Positions 7,601 to 15,173 of a stretch of 28,195 nucleotides of DNA are shown piece by piece (positions within the stretch are counted from its first letter, which is position 1; every line of letters begins with the position of its first letter). This stretch comes from a virus, in the IMG/VR virus record IMGVR_UViG_3300037246_002191, positions 1 to 28,195 of that record. One strand, given 5' to 3'. The position numbers and the translations under genes are program-made. Under the pieces are notes generated by a model. It had not been told where the DNA came from. It made no database searches and worked only from the letters and a program-made list of their open reading frames with translations.

Positions 7601-7796
7601 CATCCTGCGCCGGCTGATCCACCTGGCACAGACCGATCCCCAGGCGTACGTCGAGCGGTACAACACGATCGACAAGTGGTTCTGCGCCCCAGACAGCAAG
7701 ATGCCGCTGATGCCCAACCAGGTCGCCAACCCTGGCGGCCTCGAGCCCCTGGACAACACCGACCCGGAGAGCTTCCTCGATGACTGCCCCTTCTGA
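4695..7796 (+). CDS. Primase-helicase: CHC2 zinc finger, TOPRIM primase and MCM-like AAA+ helicase
   Basis: This 1033-residue protein probably primes and unwinds DNA at the replication fork. It opens with a CHC2-type zinc finger (C43, C45/C46, C64, C67). A DnaG-like RNA-polymerase domain follows with TOPRIM acidic residues E216, D269 and D271. Residues 395-460 hold a second Cys set (C399, C406, C407, C410, C454, C457), placed like the N-terminal zinc domain of MCM helicases. The helicase has Walker A GETRRGKS (606-613), an MCM-style 'SRAGLTVGG', Walker B MIFLDEF with D667/E668, sensor-1 N716, and 'PESLARMDF' with R744 where MCM has its SRFD arginine finger. This differs from the RecA-like DnaB/T7 gp4 type. 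The start could be GTG at 4695 (used for numbering) or ATG at 4701; neither has a strong ribosome binding site. The next gene overlaps its end by 17 bases. Confidence 0.9.
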   Translation: MQMERSHFGSVKEAFATQHERSLEMLGVVVKKGGDRQWQAVACPCCSDTDGSASIAKASGHLRCHQCGRKLDLFEWWAENNGCSTWDACKAIGEILGVPLPKMKKRKGREVQKMTPERLDRAIHNLMELEEAGQSRAYLEKAGLFDPAMLARFGVGWLEGCLVFAQFYPNGELRQRYRRHTPAAKQKWGWSKGAGGPIGFWPYMELPDDAELLICEGEKDVMAAWKIMKLHRREVPIFAFTWTGGAGAPVTSALMPEAWRGRRVWVCYDNDTFQGPDLKTHRAPDPRKLRDLIRRRDNLVHGVAEKFQANGCDVHLLHVDIDPIDHHGADLRDWATAGKTFADFPQCELAELVDPTDDPEEVSHGGVFMSAGKYVTTKGSVALIEKNTLTVPSETNIICPIGSKPCCGICPVTRLFSEQFIDWKMYRGELLAALISPNPDRHIITNLLGKPPGCNECKLEHREYVNGAWWRVSPGATDEGDGTELYNVVSTDRPSLSGDVGITGYAHHVSGSVGIFATKLEQLDKPDVDLELYHHELLPMTPWATNDQAAIDKHVDEMVHDYTHNVSQIYGRPDLHLGVMLVAHSALWYNLDGHKIRGWLDACFFGETRRGKSETIKRLFEHWRLGASFTCMENYSRAGLTVGGAESGTQMRPGLWPKNNRKMIFLDEFHHMSEQGISRNVMVHLQSARDEGKVSALKVYGDLKLPAASRLITAGNWSKRNKRHFQYYCQHLLDFYGVPESLARMDFAWCVHGDVPMKPEDVEHQWTTDLARALILRAWSMEPHQIHLAPEAVALAKQTCMEWNAIYASEELPLHTGIEKYHSIIRIAIAIANMCYSHPKGREADCEVREVHVMWAICWILKTWENLQYDQFSQRVIQARTVTQPFLVEASFTCQLALEDPDHAMVILSRLSETNSMQSLMGFVLGNGQIEEQRHFTKWLGFLQRCSALQERSDNRYHNQYGPTEGALAILRRLIHLAQTDPQAYVERYNTIDKWFCAPDSKMPLMPNQVANPGGLEPLDNTDPESFLDDCPF

Positions 7797-8145
7797 AAAT
7801 GCATCAAATGCATCATGCAAAAGCATCACGGTGACCGACAAGCTCTGCCGCCGAGTGTTCGTGCGGCTCGCCAAGAAGCTCGAGACCGAGTACGAGGGGC
7901 ATTTCCCCTACGTGAGCGCCGGCGATGCGTTCTTCGACCGACTCAACCACGTCGAGGCCAAGCTGCACCAGGCGCTCGAGCAGCGGCCACTCACCCGGGC
8001 CGAGATCGACAGCCTCGAGCTCCGCGCTTTCAAGGCGCTGCGCGCTACCATGGTGAAGGTCGCGAAGACTGTCACGCAGCCGCAGTTTCGCGAGGCGATC
8101 GACCTCGAGACCGGAAAGACCAGGCTGATCCCCGAGTATGACTAA
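7780..8145 (+). CDS. Hypothetical small helical protein, 121 aa
   Basis: The ATG lies inside the end of the primase-helicase gene (17-base overlap). The N-terminal 15 residues are low-complexity, coded by a 9-base tandem repeat. The remainder is mainly helical and charged, with 'KLCRRVFVRLAKKLETEYEG', 'FFDRLNHVEAKLHQALEQR' and a C-terminal helix rich in Lys. No domain is recognised. It is sandwiched between the primase-helicase and the resolvase, so a part in replication or recombination is plausible but not shown. Confidence 0.7.
   Translation: MTAPSENASNASCKSITVTDKLCRRVFVRLAKKLETEYEGHFPYVSAGDAFFDRLNHVEAKLHQALEQRPLTRAEIDSLELRAFKALRATMVKVAKTVTQPQFREAIDLETGKTRLIPEYD
7798..7815 (+). repeat. 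Tandem 9-bp repeat AATGCATCA x2
   Basis: AATGCATCA occurs twice in perfect tandem and is followed by TGCAAAAGCATCA, a partial third copy. This AT-rich patch stands out in GC-rich sequence. It codes for Asn-Ala-Ser repeats in the small helical protein and begins at the primase-helicase stop codon. Confidence 0.7.
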
Positions 8146-8599
8146 CGCGCTCGAGCTCCACGTCCGGAAGGTGGCCTGGGAGCTGCACGACCACCAGGTC
8201 GCCAGGCTCTACAAGATCCCGAACGACGTGAAGATGGAAGCCGGCGTGATCGTGCACGGCGAGCAGACCCCGTGCGACTTCATTGGCTTCACGGTCACCG
8301 GCCGAGCCATCCTGATCGAGTGCAAGATGTTCAAGGAGCTCTCGCTGCCGGTCGGCGACAAGGGCCTCAAGGCGCACCAGCTCAAGGCGATCACCGAGTG
8401 CCACAAGGCCGGCGGCATCGGGCTGCTCGTGTGGCAACGCGGCGCCGAGCTCGCGGTCATCGACCCCGACCAGGTGCTCGCCTACTCGAGGGGCCGGAAG
8501 TCCATCCCGTGGAAGGCCATCGCGGCCAAGTACAAGAAGCCGGTCACCTGCGAACCGCTCGAGTTCTTCCGGCCGTTCGTCACCGCACCTTGTCCATGA
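8138..8599 (+). CDS. recU: RecU-type Holliday junction resolvase, 153 aa
   Basis: RecU enzymes cut four-way DNA junctions using a PD-(D/E)xK nuclease fold. The visible catalytic set is D47 ('CDFIGF'), E61 and K63 ('LIECK'). It is followed by the family pattern 'SLPV' (69-72), 'HQL' (80-82), 'KAGGIGLLVW' and 'RKSIPWKAI' near residues 120-128. Length is close to the family's usual size, though slightly short at the N-terminus. In phages such enzymes clear branched DNA before packaging. The gene overlaps the upstream gene by 8 bases. Its last 20 bases overlap the 3' end of the oppositely oriented virion gene. A more general VRR-NUC/PD-(D/E)xK nuclease is the alternative, but the RKSIP and HQ motifs favour RecU. 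Confidence 0.85.
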   Translation: MTNALELHVRKVAWELHDHQVARLYKIPNDVKMEAGVIVHGEQTPCDFIGFTVTGRAILIECKMFKELSLPVGDKGLKAHQLKAITECHKAGGIGLLVWQRGAELAVIDPDQVLAYSRGRKSIPWKAIAAKYKKPVTCEPLEFFRPFVTAPCP

Positions 8600-11500
8600 T
8601 GCGGTTAGAGATTTCGAACGCCTGCTCGTCGTACGTCTCCTTGTCGATCAGGCCGGCATCGCGACTCCGCCGCAGCTTGTTGAGCTTCTCCTGGGCTCGG
8701 TTGATCTGGGTGTAGAGCCGGCGCTCTGCCGACGTGCGATTCTTCGCGCTGATCTGGCCGATGCGCTTGCCCTCGACACGCATGTCGTTCACCGTCCGGC
8801 TCGCACCGTGCGGAGTCTGCCGCAGGAACCGGTTGATGAACGGGCCGACGCCAGTGAAGGTCGACATACCCGGGTGGTCCTTGAGACCAGTGACTTCGTC
8901 AATCGCACGGAAGATCGACGTCGAGAAGCCGGCCGTGTAACCGCCGAGGAAGTGCTCGAGCTCGATCGGGTTGCCACCGAGCCGCATTCCATAGGTCCAC
9001 AAGAGTTGCGCGGTCCTGGAAGTGTCGCCGCGCATCTGCTCTTTCGGCTCGCGGCTCTGCTCAGTCCAGTAAGGCGTGATGTCCCGGCCACGGAAGAAGT
9101 CGTAGCCGGTCGTGAGCTCGGCGATGGGCTTGACCGCCTGCGGGATCATGCTCGACATCTCCGTGAAGTAGGGGAACATCGCGCTGCCGAGCATCGGCAG
9201 AATCTCATTGGGGTTGCTGTCCGTCAAGTTATCCATGAAGGCCATCGGGATCGAGCCGAACAGCATGCCGAGCTCGAACGGCAGCGGCAGCGAGATGATC
9301 GTGTCGCCGAGCTTCATGTTCAGGAAGTGAGACTTCCGCCACTGCGGCAGGTCCTTGTACCAGTCCTCGTCGTGGATCCACCACCAGTTGGCGAGCACCG
9401 GTAGCGTGATCGAGGCCAGGCCGTTCGCCATGGCCGCTCGCTGCAAGCGCCCACGCTCTTCGTCGTCACGGCCCTCCATACCCAGCACGGCGCGGATCAG
9501 CTTGCGCTGTCCAGCCAGGCCGGCCGCGAAGTAGGGAGTCATCTGGTTATACCAGCGTGCCATGTCGCCGGCCCGAGCGAAGTTGACGGTGATCTCCTTG
9601 GCCGCCTCGAGCGCCTCGTAGCCAACCTCGAGAGCCTCCTTGTCGCCGGTCCTGAGATCCTCGGCGTTCCGCTTGAACACGCGCTCGTACTCGCCGAGTC
9701 GGATCCAGCTCTCAGGCGTCGTCCAGAAGCTGGTCCACTTGTCGATCGCCTTGCGGGTCTGGTCGTGAATCCCCGCCGCCTGGCCGCGCATTTCCTTGCG
9801 GATCCCCTGGTTGTAGAAGGAAGCCGTGGACGCGCCCGACGCGATGAACATTTCGTACATCGCTCGCCTGGTCGGGTCGGGGTCCTTCTTCATCTTCTCC
9901 ATCAGCTTCTGGAAGCGCGGGGTAGTGCCGTAGCGCAGCTGCATCGCGGCGCCGGCATACACGCGGCGCAGACCGCCGAGGGGTTCGAACTTGCCGTCAC
10001 GGCTGAACACCGAGGCGGATGAGACGTCGCGGATCAGGTTGGCGACGGTGAAGGTCGGGTTCGCATCGGTAGCGAAGAACCGCAGGAACTGCGCCGGCGT
10101 CCGCAGCGCGAAGTCCACCACCCCCCACTTATCCGAGATCATCTGCATCGGAGCGCCAATCGACATGAGCGCCTCGAAGGCGGGCCTGTCGACCTTCATC
10201 CAGACCATCTTGCCGTTGTTCTGGCGAGCGAGCTTCCGCGCGTACTTGCTCGGCAGCGCCTCGATCTGCGCGTCGGACATCCGCGGCGTGTAGGCAATGA
10301 TCGGGTCCTTCTCGCCGATCGGCAGATCCTTCTGCGCGAACAGTGTGATGAGCGTATCGGAGAGCGGCTCACCCTCGAACATCTCGGCGAACACGCCGTA
10401 CTCCTCTTCTATTTCCTGCCGAGTGCGCCTGAGCTCCCCCAGCGCGAGCGGGTCGTTTTTGAGCTTCTCCTCCTGCTTGTCGAGGTTCTTCCGCATGCCC
10501 TCCTGGATCTGCCGAATGACCTGGTCGATGCGGTAGTCCTTCGGCACGTTGGCTCTCGGGATGAGCGTGACCAGACCGCCGACGTCAGCGTGGAGCGACA
10601 GCCCGTAGAGCGCGCCCACCACCTGGTTCTTCCGCGCCTTGACGATCATCGAGGTCGTCACGTCCTCCATCGCCTTCATCGGGTCCTCGAGCTCCCACGT
10701 CCCGCCTTCCTTCATGCGCTTCACGCCGGTCCCGCCTTCGGCCACGCCACGGCCTGGTGAGAAGCGAGAAACGCCGCCCTCGATGAGACGGACGAATGGA
10801 ATGTAGACGGTGCCCTCTTCCTTCATGCGGGTCGCATCCGCGAAGGTCAGGTTGCCGCCCTCGACCACCAGGTCGACCAGGCTGTCACTCCACGCCTTCA
10901 ACGCCGTCGCCTTGCCCACGAACTCGGGGTACAGCGCGAGGATGTCGGCGACACCGCGCACGTAGTCCGACTTCGGAATCGGCATCGAGAACTTCTTGCC
11001 GGCGAGCTCGGCCTTCTCGAACTTCTCGAGCGCCCGGGTGCCGTAGATGTAGTCGATGAAGTCGATGATCCGCTGGGCGCGGACGTCGCCCTTCGTGTCG
11101 CCGGCGACGTCCTTGATGATGTCGTAGAACGACTGGACGCCATGGACCTTGCGCCAGGCCAGGTCGTGCGGCCCGTTCTTCAAGTAGCTCTCTGCTTCCT
11201 TCGGCGCGGTCATCCCGAGCGTGTCGATCATGCGCGACGGGTCCTGCAAGATCGTCAGGTCCTTCAAGTCCACGTCCGACCGCTTGAGCCATCGCTCCTG
11301 GCTCTTCTTGAGCTCGATCTTGTCGTCGAAGAAGGCTTTGATGACGGCGTCCGAGACTTCCTGGAGCTCGCGCCTGTCGTACGGTTCGAACTCGAAGCCG
11401 GCGCGCCGCAGCGTCCGACCCATGCGCCGGCGGGAACCCATCTCTTTCCAGATCGCCAGGTTCTTCTTGAGGTCGTAGTACTGACCACCCTTTTTGATGA

Positions 11501-14500
11501 AGCGCGGGTGCCTGGCGAGAAACGCATTCATCTCTCTCGAGAACGCCGGCGCTGACGCCTCGAGCGTCTCCTCGCCGAGCACGTCGCGGACGATCCACTC
11601 GGCGAACGCCTCGGCGGCCTGCTCTTTCTTGGTGAGCTTCTGCCACCGTGGATAGTTCTCCAGAATCACCGGGATCTCGGCCTGGGCCGCGGGCGGCAAG
11701 CCCTTGCGCCAGCTGTCAACAACTGTCCAGAAACCGCCCCCACCGATGGCCGCGTGCAGCTGCCGTTGCAGGGAGTGACCCCACTCGTGCAGGTTCACGA
11801 CCAGCTCGAGCCCTTCCTGGGTCTGGATCAGGTTCTCGAAGACTTTGAACAGGCCGAGCGCCTTCTGCCGGCCCATGTGGCCGGCGTGCATCGCGATCTG
11901 CACCTCGGAGCCCTTCTTGGCGCCGAACCGCCGCTTGAACCAGCGGATGCCTGGCTTGTCCTGCTTGCCCCGCATGATCTGGTGGATGTAGGAGAGGTAG
12001 GTTTCCTCCTCCTTCGACATCTTGTCGCCCGGGTCCTCCTGCTGGCGGTACGGGTTGGCTCCGCGCCGCATGCTGTCCGGTCCGTACCGTTCACCGAAGG
12101 TCGGATCCACCTCCTGGCGCTCGGCCTTCACGGCCTCTGATTCGGCCTGTGCGGCCTCCGGCATCTTCGGGGTCTCGAGCTGGCGTAGATCCTCCTCGGC
12201 TTGAGCCTGGCGCAACCTCGCGGACATGACGGGATCCTGGCTGATCTCCGAGATGTCCAGGTCCTTCGCGAGCTCGAAGGCGTCACGGCGCGCCGCCATG
12301 CGCTCCTCGGCCGACCTGGAGAAGTCCTCCATCACGCGCAGCGCATCGCCGTACCGCTTGAGCAGGTCGTATGGCGCGCCCATCGCCTTGGCGATCCTCT
12401 GCAACTGCTTGCGCGACGTGGCGTGCTCCTTGATCTCCTCGGCCGTCGGGCGCCTGCCCTGGCGCTCGGTGACCGGGGCCTTCTCGGGGCCGACCTGGCC
12501 TCGCCTCACCTGCGCGCCGAGCTCGGTCATTGCCTCGGCGCCGGCGGCAGCGACCTTGCCGCGCTGCTGCTCGAGGAGCTCGGCCACCCGCTGCCGGTTC
12601 TCCGGGGTCGCGCCCTCCCTGCCGAGCCGCTGCACCTCGGCGTGGAGCTCCTCGGGGGTCAACGGCCTGGCGGCCTCGGCCTCGTCCTCCTGGCGCAGGC
12701 GCTCGAGCTCGCGGCCCGCCTCCTCGGCGGTGGGGGGTCGCTCGGGCTTGCCACCCTCGGGCGGCGGCTCGCCGATTGGCCGCGTCGGGAACTTCGACTC
12801 CTTGGGCGGGAAGACTTCGCCTTCCTTGGGCGGCCGGTAACGCTCACCCTTGAAGGGACCGTACAGTCGCTCGGGCTTCTCGCCTTCGACCAGGCGCGGA
12901 CGAGGCCCCTCGCCTTCGCCTTCCTTGGTGCCCAGCGTCTCGGGGTAGCCTTCCTCGCGGCGCATCTCCTCCTCGCCGCGCATCTCTTCTTCGATCGCCT
13001 TGTCGACCCGTTCTCGAGCTCGCCTTTCCAGAGCTTCTTGCGACCGCTTCCGGAGCTCCTCGTCGGCCGGCTTCGGCGGCTTCCCTGGCTTCGGCTTGGC
13101 AGTGCGCTCCTGCTCTTCCGCGCGGCGCATTTCTTCCTCGCCGCGCATCTCCTCTTCGATCGCCTTGTCGTACCGGCGAGCTCGCGCCAGGTCAGCCTCG
13201 AGGTCGATCTTCGCCGGCGGGGCCTTCCCTGGCTCGACGCCTTCGGCGCGCATCGCTTCGTCGGACTCCTCGCGTGTGAGCTCGCGAGCGCCCAGGCCCT
13301 CTTCCACTTCGGACACCTTCTTCGCGACCACGCCGCGTGAGACTCCGCGTGCCGTCCGGATTCCTTCCATCGTGCCAGGCGGCAGGAAGTCGATGTCGAC
13401 GGCCGACCGCTTCGCCATGCCCTTGAAGATGCCGAAGCCGATCATCGCCTGCGCGTAGCGCATCAGCGTGCTCTCGTTCGGGTCCTGGATGAAGTCGAAG
13501 ACCGCGAACTGCATCGTCTCGTTGATCGCAGTGAAGCCCAGGCCCTCGGCCCCGCCGGCGAGGAGCATCGCGCGGCGCCGCCACCCGGTCTTGCTGCGGA
13601 TCGCCTTCTCCGTCCACTTCCCGCCGGCGCCGATCGCCATGATGATCGGGGCCATCTTGGCGCCGTCCTTGAACGCCTGGTAGAAGCCCTCGTGCTGATT
13701 GAACGCGATGCCTTCGGCCAGGCCCTGGCCGGCAGCTGCGCCGAACGTGCCGCCGATCAGCGAGATGATCTTGGTGCCGCGCTCGCCCATCTGCGGCAGG
13801 CGCTGGAGACCCTTGCTCATCATCCATAGGCCGGCCTGCTGGCCCTTGCCCATGAAGCCGCCGGCGACCTTGCCGAAGCCGCCGAGCATGCCGACCGTCG
13901 CCGCCGAGCCGCGGAGGATCTTCTGGAAGTCATTGGTCTGCGCTGTCTCCCAGGCTCGCGCCGAGCCGGCCCGACCGAGTGCTCGTGCGACGTCCTCGCC
14001 GAAAATCTTGGCCTTGACCGCGATCGTGATTTCGGTGATGCCTGGCACCTTGCCGGCGTTGGTGTAGAGCTTGCCGTCCTCGCCTTCGATGTAGTTCGAC
14101 GGAGGCGTCCAGCCGACGAGGTTCATGCCGCCATAGACCAGTTGCAGCGGGAAGTTGGCATACGCCTCGCTGGTCTCGAGCGCGCCCAGCATCATCTCAT
14201 TGAAGACGCCCTTTGGAGCTCCTCGACCTTCCATGCTCGTGGGCTGGATGAAGCCGGTGGATGTCTCCGACTCGCGAGCGATCCAAGTCGCGATCTTCGC
14301 CGTCATCGGATGCGAAAAGACGTTCCACGACGGGTCGATCTCCTTCATCTTCGCGTCGATCTGCGCGAGCTTGTGGCGCTGGTCTGCCACCACGAGCGGA
14401 TCCATGACGATCGGCTCCATCTGCATCCGGTGTCGCGCCAGCTGCATTGGGTCCATGTCGGATGTGTCGATCGCGTAGCGTGACTTGTTGCGCTCCCGAT

Positions 14501-15173
14501 ACTGCTCGAGGCCCGAGCGCAGGAAGTCCTCGCTGCCGGCCCAGTCCAACTCTTTCAGCGCAGCGTTCAGCTTGACTCGCTTCTCGAGATGATTGTAGGC
14601 GAGCCGCTTGATCTCCGTGCGCCAGTCGACATAGGTCGCGTTCGGTGCGCGCTCTTTCGGCTCCATGCCGGCGGCTTTGATCCTGACGTTGGAGATCGCC
14701 AGCTGCTTGTCGAGCTCGAGGAACATCGCCTCGGCCCCTTTCTCGTCGCCAGCCTCGAGCAGCCGCATCGCCTCATCGTTGAACATCTTGGAGCGCGCCT
14801 CTGCCTCGGCGTCCCCTGGACCGATGAAGCCTGGCGGTGGTGGCTGCGGTCCCACAAACTCTTCGACGTCGGGGTAGAACTGCTCGTCCTCCAGTCGCAG
14901 GTTGCCTTGCTGCTCGGGGCCGACGTCACCGAACGGCATCTGACCTGGCGCGAGCGGTTCAGTGAGCAGGCCCTCCTCGTCTGGGTCGAACGGCTCAACG
15001 TCTTCTGCATCGAGCCTTTCCTGTGCGCGTGCGAGGTCGTCCGGGTCGCGGTTCACCAGGGTCTCGTAATCCTGGTAGTACCGCCCACCGCCCTCCTCAC
15101 CGAACGGCTCGGTGAGGGTGGTCGCCTCAGTCGTGCCCCGGATGTCGGGGGGTCCTTGTCGCTTGGCTGCCAT
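8580..15173 (-). CDS. Giant polyvalent virion protein with HEWGH metallopeptidase motif and LPD38-like C-terminal region, 2197 aa
   Basis: This is the last and largest gene of the virion block, probably an internal protein ejected with the DNA (inferred from position and size; T7 gp16 is 1318 aa). Residues 1-400 are acidic then helical. Residues 420-520 are Gly/Ala-rich and hydrophobic ('IISLIGGTFGAAAGQGLAEG') and could enter a membrane. Residues 640-960 are disordered, rich in Glu, Lys, Arg and Pro, with a duplicated 16-residue motif (669-684, 724-739). HEWGH (1129-1133) with Glu residues in 'EQAAEAFAEW' (1184-1193) marks a zincin metallopeptidase. Residues 1700-1950 resemble the LPD38 domain of phage polyvalent proteins ('DANPTFTVANLIRDV', 'YFAAGLAGQRKLIRAVLG'). 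No lytic transglycosylase motif was recognised. The start is joined to the previous stop as TAATG without a clear ribosome binding site, so coupling is likely. Confidence 0.88.
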   Translation of the reverse strand: MAAKRQGPPDIRGTTEATTLTEPFGEEGGGRYYQDYETLVNRDPDDLARAQERLDAEDVEPFDPDEEGLLTEPLAPGQMPFGDVGPEQQGNLRLEDEQFYPDVEEFVGPQPPPPGFIGPGDAEAEARSKMFNDEAMRLLEAGDEKGAEAMFLELDKQLAISNVRIKAAGMEPKERAPNATYVDWRTEIKRLAYNHLEKRVKLNAALKELDWAGSEDFLRSGLEQYRERNKSRYAIDTSDMDPMQLARHRMQMEPIVMDPLVVADQRHKLAQIDAKMKEIDPSWNVFSHPMTAKIATWIARESETSTGFIQPTSMEGRGAPKGVFNEMMLGALETSEAYANFPLQLVYGGMNLVGWTPPSNYIEGEDGKLYTNAGKVPGITEITIAVKAKIFGEDVARALGRAGSARAWETAQTNDFQKILRGSAATVGMLGGFGKVAGGFMGKGQQAGLWMMSKGLQRLPQMGERGTKIISLIGGTFGAAAGQGLAEGIAFNQHEGFYQAFKDGAKMAPIIMAIGAGGKWTEKAIRSKTGWRRRAMLLAGGAEGLGFTAINETMQFAVFDFIQDPNESTLMRYAQAMIGFGIFKGMAKRSAVDIDFLPPGTMEGIRTARGVSRGVVAKKVSEVEEGLGARELTREESDEAMRAEGVEPGKAPPAKIDLEADLARARRYDKAIEEEMRGEEEMRRAEEQERTAKPKPGKPPKPADEELRKRSQEALERRARERVDKAIEEEMRGEEEMRREEGYPETLGTKEGEGEGPRPRLVEGEKPERLYGPFKGERYRPPKEGEVFPPKESKFPTRPIGEPPPEGGKPERPPTAEEAGRELERLRQEDEAEAARPLTPEELHAEVQRLGREGATPENRQRVAELLEQQRGKVAAAGAEAMTELGAQVRRGQVGPEKAPVTERQGRRPTAEEIKEHATSRKQLQRIAKAMGAPYDLLKRYGDALRVMEDFSRSAEERMAARRDAFELAKDLDISEISQDPVMSARLRQAQAEEDLRQLETPKMPEAAQAESEAVKAERQEVDPTFGERYGPDSMRRGANPYRQQEDPGDKMSKEEETYLSYIHQIMRGKQDKPGIRWFKRRFGAKKGSEVQIAMHAGHMGRQKALGLFKVFENLIQTQEGLELVVNLHEWGHSLQRQLHAAIGGGGFWTVVDSWRKGLPPAAQAEIPVILENYPRWQKLTKKEQAAEAFAEWIVRDVLGEETLEASAPAFSREMNAFLARHPRFIKKGGQYYDLKKNLAIWKEMGSRRRMGRTLRRAGFEFEPYDRRELQEVSDAVIKAFFDDKIELKKSQERWLKRSDVDLKDLTILQDPSRMIDTLGMTAPKEAESYLKNGPHDLAWRKVHGVQSFYDIIKDVAGDTKGDVRAQRIIDFIDYIYGTRALEKFEKAELAGKKFSMPIPKSDYVRGVADILALYPEFVGKATALKAWSDSLVDLVVEGGNLTFADATRMKEEGTVYIPFVRLIEGGVSRFSPGRGVAEGGTGVKRMKEGGTWELEDPMKAMEDVTTSMIVKARKNQVVGALYGLSLHADVGGLVTLIPRANVPKDYRIDQVIRQIQEGMRKNLDKQEEKLKNDPLALGELRRTRQEIEEEYGVFAEMFEGEPLSDTLITLFAQKDLPIGEKDPIIAYTPRMSDAQIEALPSKYARKLARQNNGKMVWMKVDRPAFEALMSIGAPMQMISDKWGVVDFALRTPAQFLRFFATDANPTFTVANLIRDVSSASVFSRDGKFEPLGGLRRVYAGAAMQLRYGTTPRFQKLMEKMKKDPDPTRRAMYEMFIASGASTASFYNQGIRKEMRGQAAGIHDQTRKAIDKWTSFWTTPESWIRLGEYERVFKRNAEDLRTGDKEALEVGYEALEAAKEITVNFARAGDMARWYNQMTPYFAAGLAGQRKLIRAVLGMEGRDDEERGRLQRAAMANGLASITLPVLANWWWIHDEDWYKDLPQWRKSHFLNMKLGDTIISLPLPFELGMLFGSIPMAFMDNLTDSNPNEILPMLGSAMFPYFTEMSSMIPQAVKPIAELTTGYDFFRGRDITPYWTEQSREPKEQMRGDTSRTAQLLWTYGMRLGGNPIELEHFLGGYTAGFSTSIFRAIDEVTGLKDHPGMSTFTGVGPFINRFLRQTPHGASRTVNDMRVEGKRIGQISAKNRTSAERRLYTQINRAQEKLNKLRRSRDAGLIDKETYDEQAFEISNRIMDKVR
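12957..13170 (-). repeat. Pair of 49-bp direct repeats inside the polyvalent gene
   Basis: Bases 12957-13005 and 13122-13170 are near-identical copies 165 bases (55 codons) apart. Both encode DKAIEEEMRGEEEMRR in the disordered region. Differences are scattered and mostly synonymous, which suggests an in-frame duplication followed by drift under protein-level selection. Confidence 0.8.

Noticed and set aside
7798-7830. Short repeats as a CRISPR array or iteron origin
   Set aside because: Only two full 9-base copies with no spacers; too little for either call.
8521-8640. Terminator at the convergent junction
   Set aside because: Only a weak 5-bp stem with a large loop and no T-tract was found on either strand.
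12201-13340. Plus-strand frame of about 380 codons opposite the disordered linker
   Set aside because: Composition follows from the Glu/Arg/Pro codons of the real gene read in reverse; no motif.
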